Shown: positions 45,548 to 53,882, numbered from the stretch's first letter. The stretch is 64,000 nt of DNA from Aidingimonas lacisalsi (GCF_008079445.1 NZ_VRYH01000003.1:186001-250000); one strand, 5' to 3'. Made by a program: numbers and translations. Notes: a model not told the origin generated them from the letters alone.

Positions 45548-46454
45548 AAGCTACGAAGCCCAGGTCGCGTTGTTGGTAGGCCTACTGCCTCACGTTGCCA
45601 AAGAGTCAGACTTCGCGCTGAAAGGTGGCACAGCGATCAATCTGTTCCATCGTGATCTTCCCCGGCTGTCAGTGGATATCGATTTGACCTATGTGCCGGT
45701 TCGGGGCAGGGACGAGAGTCTTGTGGGGATCAATGCCGCGCTGGATCGCATCGCGGCTGGCGTCGAGAGTGGTATCCCGAACTCCAATACGCAACGCATT
45801 CGAGGCGGTAGTGGTGGCGCGACTCGTCTCCTGGTTCGCCGGGGTGGTGTCGAAATCAAGATAGAGACCTCGCCGGTGACTCGCGGTGTGGTCCATGATC
45901 CGGAGTTTCTGGCCGTCTCTGACGCCGTCCAGGACGAATTCGGTTACGCGGATATCCAGGTTGTCTCCTTCGAGGATTTATTCGGAGGCAAGTTAAATGC
46001 AGCCTTGGATCGGCAGCACCCCCGCGACCTCTACGATGTGCGACTACTCTATGAAAATGAAGGGCTAACGCACGACCTTTTCCGCACCTTCTTGGTGTAC
46101 CTGGCAAGCTCGCCACGCCCGGCCCACGAGCTTCTGCATCCTAATAATATTGACCTGGACCGTCCCTACACGCAGGAGTTCGAGGGAATGACCCGAAACC
46201 CGATCAGTCTCGGTGAGCTTCGGGAAACTCGCGAACGACTGGTAAGGGATATCCAGTCCCGATGCGATGATGACACGAAGCGATTTCTATTGGGTTTGCA
46301 TGATGGTACACCTGATTTCACCGCCATCGACCGCCCGTTCGCGGCGGATTTGCCTGCCATTCGTTGGAAAATCCTCAACCTCGAGCGATTGAGAAACGAA
46401 AACGCTGCCAAGCACGCCGAACAGCGAGAAGCGCTGGAAGCACTGTTGGGTTAA
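45537..46454 (+). CDS. AbiEii/AbiGii family nucleotidyltransferase toxin
   Basis: 305 residues. The DNA polymerase beta-like nucleotidyltransferase core shows DFALKGGTAINLFHRDLPRLSVDIDLTYV, i.e. GG followed by the DxD metal pair near residues 45-48, and later VEIKIETSP with the third carboxylate region and FEDLFGGKLNAALDRQHPRDLYDVRLL. AbiEii-type toxins transfer nucleotides to tRNA or other targets to stop growth on phage infection. Start ATG 45537 has GGAGG eight bases upstream and lies inside the antitoxin gene. Complete. Confidence 0.9.
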   Translation: MARESYEAQVALLVGLLPHVAKESDFALKGGTAINLFHRDLPRLSVDIDLTYVPVRGRDESLVGINAALDRIAAGVESGIPNSNTQRIRGGSGGATRLLVRRGGVEIKIETSPVTRGVVHDPEFLAVSDAVQDEFGYADIQVVSFEDLFGGKLNAALDRQHPRDLYDVRLLYENEGLTHDLFRTFLVYLASSPRPAHELLHPNNIDLDRPYTQEFEGMTRNPISLGELRETRERLVRDIQSRCDDDTKRFLLGLHDGTPDFTAIDRPFAADLPAIRWKILNLERLRNENAAKHAEQREALEALLG

Positions 46455-46510
46455 GCGAGCAGGAAACCGAGCGCGACTTGCTGCTGGGTTGATGCGCTGA
46501 TGCTGAGTTA

Positions 46511-46528
46511 CCGGATTCGTCGGAGAGG
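46511..46528. repeat. 18-bp copy of DUF2252 sequence
   Basis: CCGGATTCGTCGGAGAGG here is identical to 42198-42215 in the first DUF2252 remnant and differs by one base from the corresponding part of the intact gene (46873-46890). The two exact copies bracket the MFS-XRE-AbiE block. Confidence 0.65.
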
Positions 46529-46547
46529 ATGAGTTTGAACCAGAATT

Positions 46548-46572
46548 AACTGTCCGGGACTGCCGGACAGTT
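46548..46572. repeat. Perfect 10-bp inverted repeat downstream of AbiEii
   Basis: AACTGTCCGG (46548-46557), GACTG, CCGGACAGTT (46563-46572). A 10-bp perfect stem with a 5-base loop, about 95 bp after the toxin gene and 118 bp beyond the stop of the opposing DUF2252 gene. It could terminate both transcripts or be the end of a small mobile element; no T run is present. Confidence 0.55.
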
Positions 46573-46690
46573 CGCCCTAGGAGTTTAAATTGGATGCCCG
46601 GAAGACATCGGGACAGGTCTACTCATGCATCGAACTGCTAAGGAATTCTTACAAGTTCGATTACCTTTGCCCGCTACGACCTGTCGCTAC

Positions 46691-48196
46691 TCACCGATGC
46701 ACCCAATCCAGATGCTCGAACGCGCCCCGGGCGTGATCCTCGCGGAACATCTCGTGGTCCCGGTGCAGGCGGTCGGCGGCCTCGACGGCGAATTCCACCA
46801 TGTCCTCGGCGAACAGTGCCGGTGGGCCGATGGCGTTGAGGATCGCGGGTTCGATGTCGTAGTCGAGGCTGCCGGATTCGTCGGAAAGGGCATGCACGGT
46901 GGCGAGTACGCTGCCGCAGATGTGGGCGTACTCCCTCCATTCGCTCTTGGAGAGATCGTCGAGGTCGATATCGTCGCGGAACGGCGCGCGTTCGCGGGAT
47001 AGATAGCTGTGGCCCTCGAACGTGACGTGGCCGTAGAAGACGTCGCCGCGTATCAGGTGCACGGCCTGGGCATGGCTGATGCGTTCGGCGAGCGTGTCCA
47101 TCTCGTAGGCGGAGGGCGGTACCAGGCCGGAGAGGGCGGAGCGCCGGGCCTGCTTGTACTCGATGATCATGTCGTCCGTGCCGTCGCGCCGGGGGCCTTC
47201 GATCAGCACGTAATAGCGGTTGAGCCCCAACGAGGCGGTGCCCTGGCCGAGACGTATCGCCACGTCCTTCACGCGCATGCCATTCTCGCCTTGCACCCGG
47301 GCGCGCGCCGGCACGTCGATCTCGTTTTCCTCGACTAACCGGTCGGTGATCGCCTGGAATTCGTCACGGCGAGACGAGATCGGCACCAGTTTCTTGGTCG
47401 GACGGAAGCCGCTGCGCGTCTCGTCGAGGTAGTCGTCGGCCAGCCACTCGGCACGGTCTTCATCGGCGTCCTCGAACAGCTTGCGGATGAGCTTCGGCGC
47501 GTTGTCGTGACGCATCTCCTCGTCCTGCTCGGTGCCTTCGTGGGCCAGCCGCTCCATTGTCTCGAGGTAGCCCTGTACGAAGCGGCGCACGATCTTGACG
47601 CGATGCTTGTGCTTGAGCTCACCCTCGGTTTCGGAGGCGATCATGAAGCCGACCGCGCCGCGCTTGATATCCCAGGTGAAGGGCGCGTAGTAGGCCTCGT
47701 CGAAATCGTTGACCGAGAAGATCGGCACGTTGTCCATGTTGGGCATGACGCCGAAGTTGCCGGGGTGGACGTCGCCGAGCGCGAGCACGGTCGGCATCCA
47801 GGCATCGTCGCCGGCCATGTCGCGATAGAACAGCAGCGCCGTGCCGCGAAAGAACGAAAACAGCGAGTCGGAGAGCTGGTCGAACTTGGCGTCGGCTTCC
47901 TCGCAGCCGTCCGCGATGCGCGTCTGATGATCCTCGCGCAGCGTCTGGCGCACGTGCCGGCGACGCTCGAAGCCGGTCAGAGCGCGCGGGCGCAGCACGA
48001 ACTCGCCGGCCGCCACCGCCTCGGCCAGCCGTTTGAAGGTATCAAAACGTGTCGCCACCGGGGCGGTCTCTTCGTATGACTGCCGTTCGAGTGCTGCCGC
48101 CAGTTCGGCCTTGTTCATCGATGAACGTCCCGCGATCTCCTGCTGTTGAGCTTGCTCGTAGAGTGCCTTGCGCGTTGGTTCCGATTCACTAGCCAT
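46691..48196 (-). CDS. DUF2252 family protein with N-terminal Rho-N/SAP-like segment
   Basis: About 501 residues. After a short helical N-terminal segment that resembles a Rho-N/SAP module (RKALYEQAQQQEIAGRSSMNKAELAAALE), the DUF2252 domain shows LRPRALTGFERRRHVRQTLREDH, FYRDMAGDDAW, LALGDVHPGNFGVM and FSVNDFDEAYYAPFTWDIKRGAVGF. HPGNF and NDFD are kinase-like catalytic and metal motifs, so it may be a phosphotransferase; no reaction is established. I chose ATG 48194-48196 (MASESEPTRK), which has AAGGGGG upstream. A decayed copy of its 3' end lies at 42044-42229. Confidence 0.85.
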   Translation of the reverse strand: MASESEPTRKALYEQAQQQEIAGRSSMNKAELAAALERQSYEETAPVATRFDTFKRLAEAVAAGEFVLRPRALTGFERRRHVRQTLREDHQTRIADGCEEADAKFDQLSDSLFSFFRGTALLFYRDMAGDDAWMPTVLALGDVHPGNFGVMPNMDNVPIFSVNDFDEAYYAPFTWDIKRGAVGFMIASETEGELKHKHRVKIVRRFVQGYLETMERLAHEGTEQDEEMRHDNAPKLIRKLFEDADEDRAEWLADDYLDETRSGFRPTKKLVPISSRRDEFQAITDRLVEENEIDVPARARVQGENGMRVKDVAIRLGQGTASLGLNRYYVLIEGPRRDGTDDMIIEYKQARRSALSGLVPPSAYEMDTLAERISHAQAVHLIRGDVFYGHVTFEGHSYLSRERAPFRDDIDLDDLSKSEWREYAHICGSVLATVHALSDESGSLDYDIEPAILNAIGPPALFAEDMVEFAVEAADRLHRDHEMFREDHARGAFEHLDWVHR

Positions 48197-48321
48197 GGAT
48201 CCCCCTTGCCTGTCTTGGCTGCGCTTGGTGTCGATAGATCGTTGACGTCCAGCATGCATGACTTGACGGAATGATGCATGTCTTCGCCGTGACAGTGTTG
48301 CAGTGGCAGCCGTCTCGGGCA

Positions 48322-49329
48322 TTACAGTGCGTCGAGTTCCACTATCTGTCCGTCAGCTTGCGTGAAGCGCTCGAAGTAGTCTGCGGGGTCGAGCAACTGA
48401 TACGGGAAGTAGAGTCCGGCCGGGGTGGCAGGATTGCCATCGAGCCCGGTAAGCCGTTCGAGCACCATGGTAACGCCGAGTCCTGTGAGCGGCATCTGCC
48501 CTTCGGGATGGGTGACTGCATGGCGGGTGCGAAGTGAATGTCCTGAATGATCTTCTCCCGCGAGCTCAATGATGATCTCGGTCGACATCGGCTCGCCACG
48601 ACGGCGGCTCGAACTGACGCCTATGGCCAGGTTGAATTCGACGTTGGGTGCACCGGTCACAGTGGCGAGGCCGAACACGTCGTGAGGCGATAGCCCGGTA
48701 GCTTGCAGTATCGCCCCATCGGCTGCGCGGAAGCGGGTCTCGAGGTCGTCGTCGCTACGCCAGACCCAGGCACCGTCGCGGCGTGCCTGGACGGCAGGAA
48801 TGGCCTGCGTCTGACGCTCCAGGTCGTCGAAGGAGGCCGGGCCGCCTTCGTCCTGCTCATCCAGCAAAGCGCCGATGCGAATCGTGTCGATGCGACGGAA
48901 TGTCTTGGCGAACTCGAGCGCGGGAATCGTCGTCGCTCCCACCAGCCATTCGGTACCCAGAACCACTGGGGCAGCGTCCGGTCGGTGCATGTAGGCCGCG
49001 ACCTCGGGACCGATTTCATACATGGCGGGCGAGATGCTGATGTAAGGCACGCCACGTCGCTGAGCGAATCGGAGCACGGCGGTGGTCGTGTCGGTAAAAA
49101 AGATCGCGATGGCGCGGATAGGGCGCTCACCGAGTCCGAGGTCGTCGGCGGTAAGGTCGACCGTCACGCCCTCGGCATCGCCGATGTCGGCAGCCGCGCG
49201 TTGTGCCTTGGCGAGATCCCGCCCGCCAATCAGCAGGGGGAGTCCCGGGTGAGTCTCGCGCAGGAAGCGTGCCGTCTGGCGACCGACGATACCGGCGCCT
49301 CCAATGAGCAGGATGGGATCGAGTGTCAT
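48322..49329 (-). CDS. Saccharopine-dehydrogenase-like NAD(P)-binding protein
   Basis: 335 residues beginning PILLIGGAGIVGRQTARFLRE, a Rossmann dinucleotide loop, then LLIGGRDLAKAQRAAADI and VTVDLTADDL, typical of the saccharopine dehydrogenase N-terminal family. The rest (VPYISISPAMYEIGPEVAAY; VLGTEWLVGATTIPALEFAK) fits short single-domain members of unknown substrate. It diverges from a TetR regulator with two identical palindromes between them, so it is probably repressed by that regulator. Confidence 0.83.
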   Translation of the reverse strand: MTLDPILLIGGAGIVGRQTARFLRETHPGLPLLIGGRDLAKAQRAAADIGDAEGVTVDLTADDLGLGERPIRAIAIFFTDTTTAVLRFAQRRGVPYISISPAMYEIGPEVAAYMHRPDAAPVVLGTEWLVGATTIPALEFAKTFRRIDTIRIGALLDEQDEGGPASFDDLERQTQAIPAVQARRDGAWVWRSDDDLETRFRAADGAILQATGLSPHDVFGLATVTGAPNVEFNLAIGVSSSRRRGEPMSTEIIIELAGEDHSGHSLRTRHAVTHPEGQMPLTGLGVTMVLERLTGLDGNPATPAGLYFPYQLLDPADYFERFTQADGQIVELDAL

Positions 49330-49352
49330 GAATGTTCTCCGGGTTGAGGACT

Positions 49353-49371
49353 AACCTACTAATGGTAGGTT
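49353..49371. promoter_or_regulatory. TetR operator copy 1
   Basis: AACCTAC-TAATG-GTAGGTT, a 7-5-7 perfect inverted repeat, 23 bp upstream of the leftward dehydrogenase-like gene. The arms are identical to those of copy 2. Size and symmetry suit a TetR dimer. Confidence 0.78.
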
Positions 49372-49381
49372 TTTGAACATT

Positions 49382-49400
49382 AACCTACTCGTGGTAGGTT
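49382..49400. promoter_or_regulatory. TetR operator copy 2
   Basis: AACCTAC-TCGTG-GTAGGTT, same arms as copy 1, centre 29 bp away, 35 bp upstream of the TetR start. Two sites in the divergent gap suggest control of both genes, with autoregulation. Confidence 0.78.
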
Positions 49401-49435
49401 TTCAATCTGCCAGAGAGCATGGAAGGGGGGAGAGC

Positions 49436-50050
49436 GTGAAGCGCAGTGCAAGCGAGACAGGACAGAAAACAGGCGCCCGGCGGCTCTCCGGGCCCCAGCG
49501 GCGGCATCAATTACTCGATACGGCGTTGCAGATCGTGCGGGAAGAGGGTGCGGATCGACTGACGCTGGGCTATCTGGCCTCACGTGCCGGCGTCTCCAAG
49601 CCGGTCGCTTATGATCACTTCGGGACGCGCTCGAAGCTGCTGATCGAGCTGTACAGGCTGATCGACCGGCGGCAATCCGATGCGCTGCGCGAGACGCTGA
49701 CCACCGAAGGGCGAAGCTTCGAGGAAACCGCGTCGCTGCTCGCGGCCGCTCACGTACATTGTCATGCCGACACCAGCGGCGAGTGGCATGCCATTGGCGC
49801 CGCGCTGGCGGGCAGTGAAGAAAAGGAGGCGGTCTATCAGGAGCTGCTCGATGGCTACGTCCAGTTGTTCGCGACCGCGTTGAGGTCATATTGTTCGCTT
49901 GAGGATACTGAGCTCGAACGTCGCTGTGTCGGCTTGATCGGTGCGGGTGACGCGCTCTCGGCGGCCATGGTGCGCGGCCATTGCAGTGAAGCCGACGCGG
50001 CACAAGCTTTCGCCTTGTTGATACGCGGTGGGCTTCGGGAGATGCCTTGA
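49436..50050 (+). CDS. TetR family repressor
   Basis: 204 residues. The N-terminal HTH is RRHQLLDTALQIVREEGADRLTLGYLASRAGVSKPVAYDHFGTRSKLLIELY; the C-terminal helical domain is of TetR_C type with GEWHAIGAALAGSEEKEAVYQ. The start is GTG 49436 with a strong GGAAGGGGGG site; the frame is open upstream across operator 2, but no ribosome site supports that. Likely represses itself and the divergent dehydrogenase-like gene. The stop overlaps the start of a truncated DUF2256 gene (TGATG). Confidence 0.88.
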   Translation: MKRSASETGQKTGARRLSGPQRRHQLLDTALQIVREEGADRLTLGYLASRAGVSKPVAYDHFGTRSKLLIELYRLIDRRQSDALRETLTTEGRSFEETASLLAAAHVHCHADTSGEWHAIGAALAGSEEKEAVYQELLDGYVQLFATALRSYCSLEDTELERRCVGLIGAGDALSAAMVRGHCSEADAAQAFALLIRGGLREMP

Positions 50051-50127
50051 TGCCTCATCGCAAACCTCCTCCCCTCACCAAAACCTGCCCTGTCTGCCAG
50101 CGTCCCTTCACGTGGCGAAAGAAGTGA
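50050..50127 (+). pseudogene. DUF2256 small zinc-binding protein gene, cut short
   Basis: 25 codons reading MPHRKPPPLTKTCPVCQRPF then TWRKK and TGA. This is the first half of a DUF2256 protein (normally about 40-50 residues: KTCPVCGRPFTWRKKW...YCS.RC). The stop occurs exactly where a conserved tryptophan codon TGG is expected, so TGA may be a point mutation; downstream the frame gives WAR-like residues and then diverges, and the second CxxxC pair is lost. The start overlaps the tetR stop (TGATG), implying coupling. Confidence 0.7.
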
Positions 50128-50422
50128 GCGCGAGAAAAGGTCACGCGACTCATTAACGTCATACCTCCATCTGGCGCAAGCGCAGCGCAGACGATGAAGA
50201 CGCCCGGAGTCGAGATCGTGGCCAGCCTGATAGGAGGCCATACGGCAGGCCTGTGGCGTTTCAGATCAGCGTCTATTACTTCTAATTTTTCCGTTGAACT
50301 CAAGCAATGGAGTCTCCAGGAACTCCGGGACGGTTCAGGGGCCGGTGTCTGCGTCCGGTGAGATTATCAAAACTGGTTAGCTCTTACCGGTTTGAACCAT
50401 GGCTATACTATTTATGTTATGG
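50128..50422. other. Intergenic region, transition to AT-rich patch
   Basis: About 295 bp with no gene seen. The first 20-40 bases are the decayed end of the DUF2256 gene. GC content drops from about 50350 onward. Confidence 0.4.
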
Positions 50423-51271
50423 CTAGTCTTTCAGTACATCCCCGACCACAATTAGAACCGTTGCCACCATAGACAACCCGATACCCACGCACTTAGGGGC
50501 ATCAATTGTTTCTCGGCGAACAATGCTGCCTAATATAACGGGTACCAAAGGGTACATCGAAACAATGATTATACTGATGATGAGTAACTGTCCCTGCCGC
50601 GAAAAGGTGTATAACGTAAGACCCAACGCGCTGATCCCTCCCGCAATACTTGCAAGGGCCGGGTATGCTTTGGGAAGACATGTTCGATGGTAGCAAAAGG
50701 GGAGTAAGCACACCGCCCCGGTTATCATGCAGATAGTAATGCCGGAAAAGGCTGCTGATTCTGGGATTCTCCCCAACGCGTGTAATTGGATGGCAAAGCC
50801 TGAACCCGCCGCAAAGCCAAAGCGGTAGCCGTTGTCAGCAGTCTTAGTCTGTAATATGGGTGTTAATTGGTTTCCTCCGGCGATTAACCAGATAGCGGGG
50901 ATAGCTAAAAGGACTCCAAGCCATACTATTGGTGTTGGTGACTCGCCTAGTAGGGCTACGGATAAGCACAGCGCCAATATGACCATGCCTACAGCACTAA
51001 TAGGGACGACGGCACTAAAAGGAGCCCTGGCTAGACCCATATAGAGGCATTGGGCACCAAGGGCTGACCCAATTCCAGCTATTAGACCCCACCACACTGC
51101 TTCAAGTTGCCATATGGAAAATATCAAGGCAAAGCACGTTGCAACAACTGACCCACCGAGGTGTGTATAAAATGCAACCCGTAATGGTGGGTAGCGTTCA
51201 GCAACAAGTCCATTAATCAAATGTGTCATCCCAAGCAAAGCCATGGCCGAAAATGAAAGTAACAAAGTCAT
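50423..51271 (-). CDS. EamA/DMT family transporter
   Basis: 282 residues with ten hydrophobic helices in two EamA halves. The first half ends with AVVPISAVGMVILALCLSVALLGESPTPIVWLGVLLAIPAIWLI; the second has the matching SMYPLVPVILGSIVRRETIDAPKCVGIGLSMVATVLIVVG. DMT exporters move amino acids or other small metabolites. Codon use is more AT-rich than the core genes, like its neighbours. It lies beside an ectA-like remnant and a divergent LysR regulator, which may have formed one functional group. Confidence 0.85.
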   Translation of the reverse strand: MTLLLSFSAMALLGMTHLINGLVAERYPPLRVAFYTHLGGSVVATCFALIFSIWQLEAVWWGLIAGIGSALGAQCLYMGLARAPFSAVVPISAVGMVILALCLSVALLGESPTPIVWLGVLLAIPAIWLIAGGNQLTPILQTKTADNGYRFGFAAGSGFAIQLHALGRIPESAAFSGITICMITGAVCLLPFCYHRTCLPKAYPALASIAGGISALGLTLYTFSRQGQLLIISIIIVSMYPLVPVILGSIVRRETIDAPKCVGIGLSMVATVLIVVGDVLKD

Positions 51272-51332
51272 ATTAAGATGCCAATGTGTTATAATTTGTT
51301 TATAGGAACCATCGCCGTTGTGTACCTCGTGC

Positions 51333-51674
51333 CTATAGCATGCAAGAGTGGAAAAACATATTATTCATGGTTTTTGTGGTATATATTGACTTCCTGCCCG
51401 GGGGGAGATAAGTGCCAAGTCCTCTGTTAATGGTTTTCTTGCTTATGGCTTGTTGCCATATTAATAAAGTCGATAGGGATGCTGGTTGAATGTGTCCTAT
51501 GATAAATCTAACAATGTTTTTGTTTTCTTTTTTAACTAATGATATTCTATAAAAGTCTCTGCACCAAAGCAAGTAAAAATACTCTGGATAGCTATCGAGC
51601 TGTTTTGTGGTCATAGCTAATTGATGAATTTTTTGTGCATCTTTTACTAAAGGGTGATAATATCGGTATGACAT
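51333..51674 (-). pseudogene. Remnant of an EctA-like diaminobutyrate acetyltransferase (GNAT)
   Basis: 113 codons. The first 90 residues align in pattern with ectoine-pathway L-2,4-diaminobutyrate acetyltransferase: LDSYPEYFYLLWCRDFYRISLV (EctA: LD.NS.Y.YLLLC..F..T..V), IVRFIIGHIQP, then LLIWQQAISKKTINRGLGTYL (EctA: LFVWQVAV...RGQGL). After this acetyl-CoA loop the similarity ends in an unrelated 25-residue tail; the normal protein is 170-190 residues. Very AT-rich. It is probably non-functional and horizontally acquired. Confidence 0.6.
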
Positions 51675-51770
51675 TTTCAGTTAGCCCCATGAGATTGATG
51701 CTTTGATTCTATTTTTAACAAGCTGTTTTAGTAAAATCGAATTTTCTCATAAGGGATATGAGGTCGTGTG

Positions 51771-52688
51771 ATGATCAGAGGAACTGAAATCACGGTGTCG
51801 CAACTAAGAGCGTTTTTATGTGTTGTGGAAGAACGGTCTTATACCAAGGCGGCAGATCGCTTAGGAGTTAGTCAGTCAGGGGTAAGTCATTCTTTGCAAT
51901 CACTTGAACGTGTAGTGGGCGGCCAACTACTGAGAAAAGAACATAACGAGTTACATGTGACCGCGCTAGGTGAGATTGTTGTAACGAGCGCAAAGAAGAT
52001 TTTGAGTGAGCTGGGTACATTGAATTATCAGCTTGAGAATATGAAGGGGGCCGTTGATAAATCATTAAGAATCGGTGGGATCCCCAGCGTGTTAAAAGGT
52101 CTTATGACGCCGTTTATTGATGATTTTTCGAAACGTTACCCCCGCTCTGTTAGTTTAGTGTTGGAAGGGGTAGAGGATGAGGTGAAAGAGTGGGTGGAAA
52201 GTGGTGTCATTGATATTGGCTTTATCACGGATATAACACACATCAACGCAGCCTATTGGAGAGAAAATTTTTCTTGGGAAGAAGTATGCTGTGATGAGAT
52301 CCTGGCCGTGTTACCTGAAAGCCACGAATTGGCGACTTACGAGGCAATCGGGGTGTCAACATTAACGGACTATCCTCTCATCATGTCATCCGGTGGTTGC
52401 GAAGCACTGATACATCAAATATTTGCGAAATCACTGGATGACACCCACTCCTTTCAAATCGATTTCTGGGTGCGTGACACTGCGACATTACTCGATATGG
52501 TAGCAGCTGATGTAGGAATCAGTCTTGTGCCTAGGTTGGCTTTGCATTCTCATTCTACTAAGAAAGTGGCCGTAAAAAGCCTGACACCTAACATTGATAG
52601 AACGGTTATTGCCTTTTGGCCGAAACGACAGCCGATAGGGAAGGTGGGGACTTTGTTTCTAGAGCATCTTATCGGTGATAATCGGTAA
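51771..52688 (+). CDS. LysR family transcriptional regulator
   Basis: 305 residues. The winged helix shows TVSQLRAFLCVVEERSYTKAADRLGVSQSGVSHSLQSLERVVGGQLLRKEHNELHVTALG, then a periplasmic-binding-like effector domain (KSLRIGGIPSVLKGLMTPFIDDFSKRYP; LLDMVAADVGISLVPRLAL). ATG 51771 with GAGG at the right distance is preferred to the overlapping GTG 51768. AT-rich codon use. It points away from the ectA-like remnant and EamA genes, which it probably regulated. Confidence 0.9.
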   Translation: MIRGTEITVSQLRAFLCVVEERSYTKAADRLGVSQSGVSHSLQSLERVVGGQLLRKEHNELHVTALGEIVVTSAKKILSELGTLNYQLENMKGAVDKSLRIGGIPSVLKGLMTPFIDDFSKRYPRSVSLVLEGVEDEVKEWVESGVIDIGFITDITHINAAYWRENFSWEEVCCDEILAVLPESHELATYEAIGVSTLTDYPLIMSSGGCEALIHQIFAKSLDDTHSFQIDFWVRDTATLLDMVAADVGISLVPRLALHSHSTKKVAVKSLTPNIDRTVIAFWPKRQPIGKVGTLFLEHLIGDNR

Positions 52689-53391
52689 AAACAGATGATT
52701 GATTATAGATTGGTAATAGGCTTTAAGCGATAGTGAAAGCATTCGGGCTAGTTACATGCTATGCCTTATTAAATGCCTAAGTCGAAAGGCTTGTTGATTT
52801 GTAATAAATTTCTCTACATAATTTCCATTATTAAGGCTACTTATTGTTGTTTTCTCAATTTTTACTTCGATTTATTCCTTTATTGTTGCAAATTTACTTT
52901 GCTCAATGTCTTCGCTTTAGGGCTGTCGGCTAGAATATCCATTTCTTCCCGATCTGCAGTTATCGTTCGTTTTGTCTTATACTATTCGGAACAATTGGCC
53001 TCGGCTTGTGAGTCGCATTCCTCGCGCTTTTCTGTTCCATGAACCTCTGGATTATAATACAGTGTCACACTGGTAGAAAGCTATCTCGCCAACTTTTTAG
53101 GGTCCATGGGACACTCCTTTGTCCATGACAAAGACTAAGTTATCACTCGTTCTACTGCATGTTCTATATGCTCAACTCTGTGATATAAACCTCTTACACG
53201 ATATGTCATTAATCACTTACATCGTGTTGGTCGGATTGAAAAAACGCTATTGGGGTATTCCTTCCTCAGTCTTCTTCACTCACTCGTCTCTTAGCCGCGT
53301 CCAGGCGGGCCTCGCAAGGTTTCGACTAGGGTCAGCCAATGGCGGGAGGAGAGGGCGCCGCTGATACGGGCGCCCGAGCGAGGGTATAGGA
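52689..53391. other. AT-rich intergenic region without recognised gene
   Basis: About 700 bp. A rightward open frame of 89 codons at 52773-53042 has a hydrophobic, Cys/Phe-rich product but no ribosome site or protein-like pattern. The GC content rises again after about 53290. A GGGCGCC/GGCGCCC hairpin at 53353-53375 may end the leftward transcript of the next gene. Confidence 0.45.
53353..53375 (-). terminator. GC-rich hairpin behind the coiled-coil protein gene
   Basis: GGGCGCC (53353-53359) pairs with GGCGCCC (53369-53375), 17 bp past the stop of the leftward gene at 53392. On the minus strand a C/T-rich run follows, not a pure T run. Confidence 0.5.
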
Positions 53392-53679
53392 TCACTTGAA
53401 GCGGGAGCGGGCCTTTTCGAAGGACGCGCTCAGTGAATCCCAGGCGCGCTCCGCACCGTCCTTGATGTCGTCCCAAGCGTCATCGCTGGAATTGCGCAGC
53501 TCGTCGAGCTTCTGGCGCACTTCCTCGCGCTTCGCTTCAAGACGGTCAGCCTCCTCCTCCCGTTCGATGCGGGCATCGGCCTCGTTGCTCTTGGCACGGG
53601 CCCTCAGTTTGTCGATCTCGGCCTGCCATTCGTCCAACTTGGCCTGCAGCTTCTGCTCGTAGGCTTCCCTGTTGCTCAT
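53392..53679 (-). CDS. Small coiled-coil protein, conserved hypothetical
   Basis: 95 residues, nearly all charged helix: EAYEQKLQAKLDEWQAEIDKLRARAKSNEADARIE and so on, ending DGAERAWDSLSASFEKARSRFK. The amphipathic end resembles stress-related Sll1863-type and YtxH-like proteins. It starts at ATG 53677-53679 with GGAAAGGAG upstream. Cytoplasmic and soluble by sequence. Function unknown; a role in stress or membrane association is only a guess. Confidence 0.78.
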   Translation of the reverse strand: MSNREAYEQKLQAKLDEWQAEIDKLRARAKSNEADARIEREEEADRLEAKREEVRQKLDELRNSSDDAWDDIKDGAERAWDSLSASFEKARSRFK

Positions 53680-53882
53680 GGGGCTCTCCTTTCCGTCTTG
53701 GGGGGTGGAACCTTCAAGATAGCCTGTCGTCGAGCCGACAGGGAACTATCTGCTCAGGGTGGCATATCCAGCCGGGGCTATCGCAAGGGCAGAAGGAATG
53801 ACAGTCCGCAAAGGTTACGCGACATCCCCCGTCAACGCGGTCCATACAGCGGGGCCGCTGATGAAACGTGGGAACGGTCCTG

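Noticed and set aside
52773-53042. 89-codon rightward open frame, hydrophobic product
   Set aside because: No ribosome site and no regular membrane-helix pattern; likely chance in AT-rich DNA.
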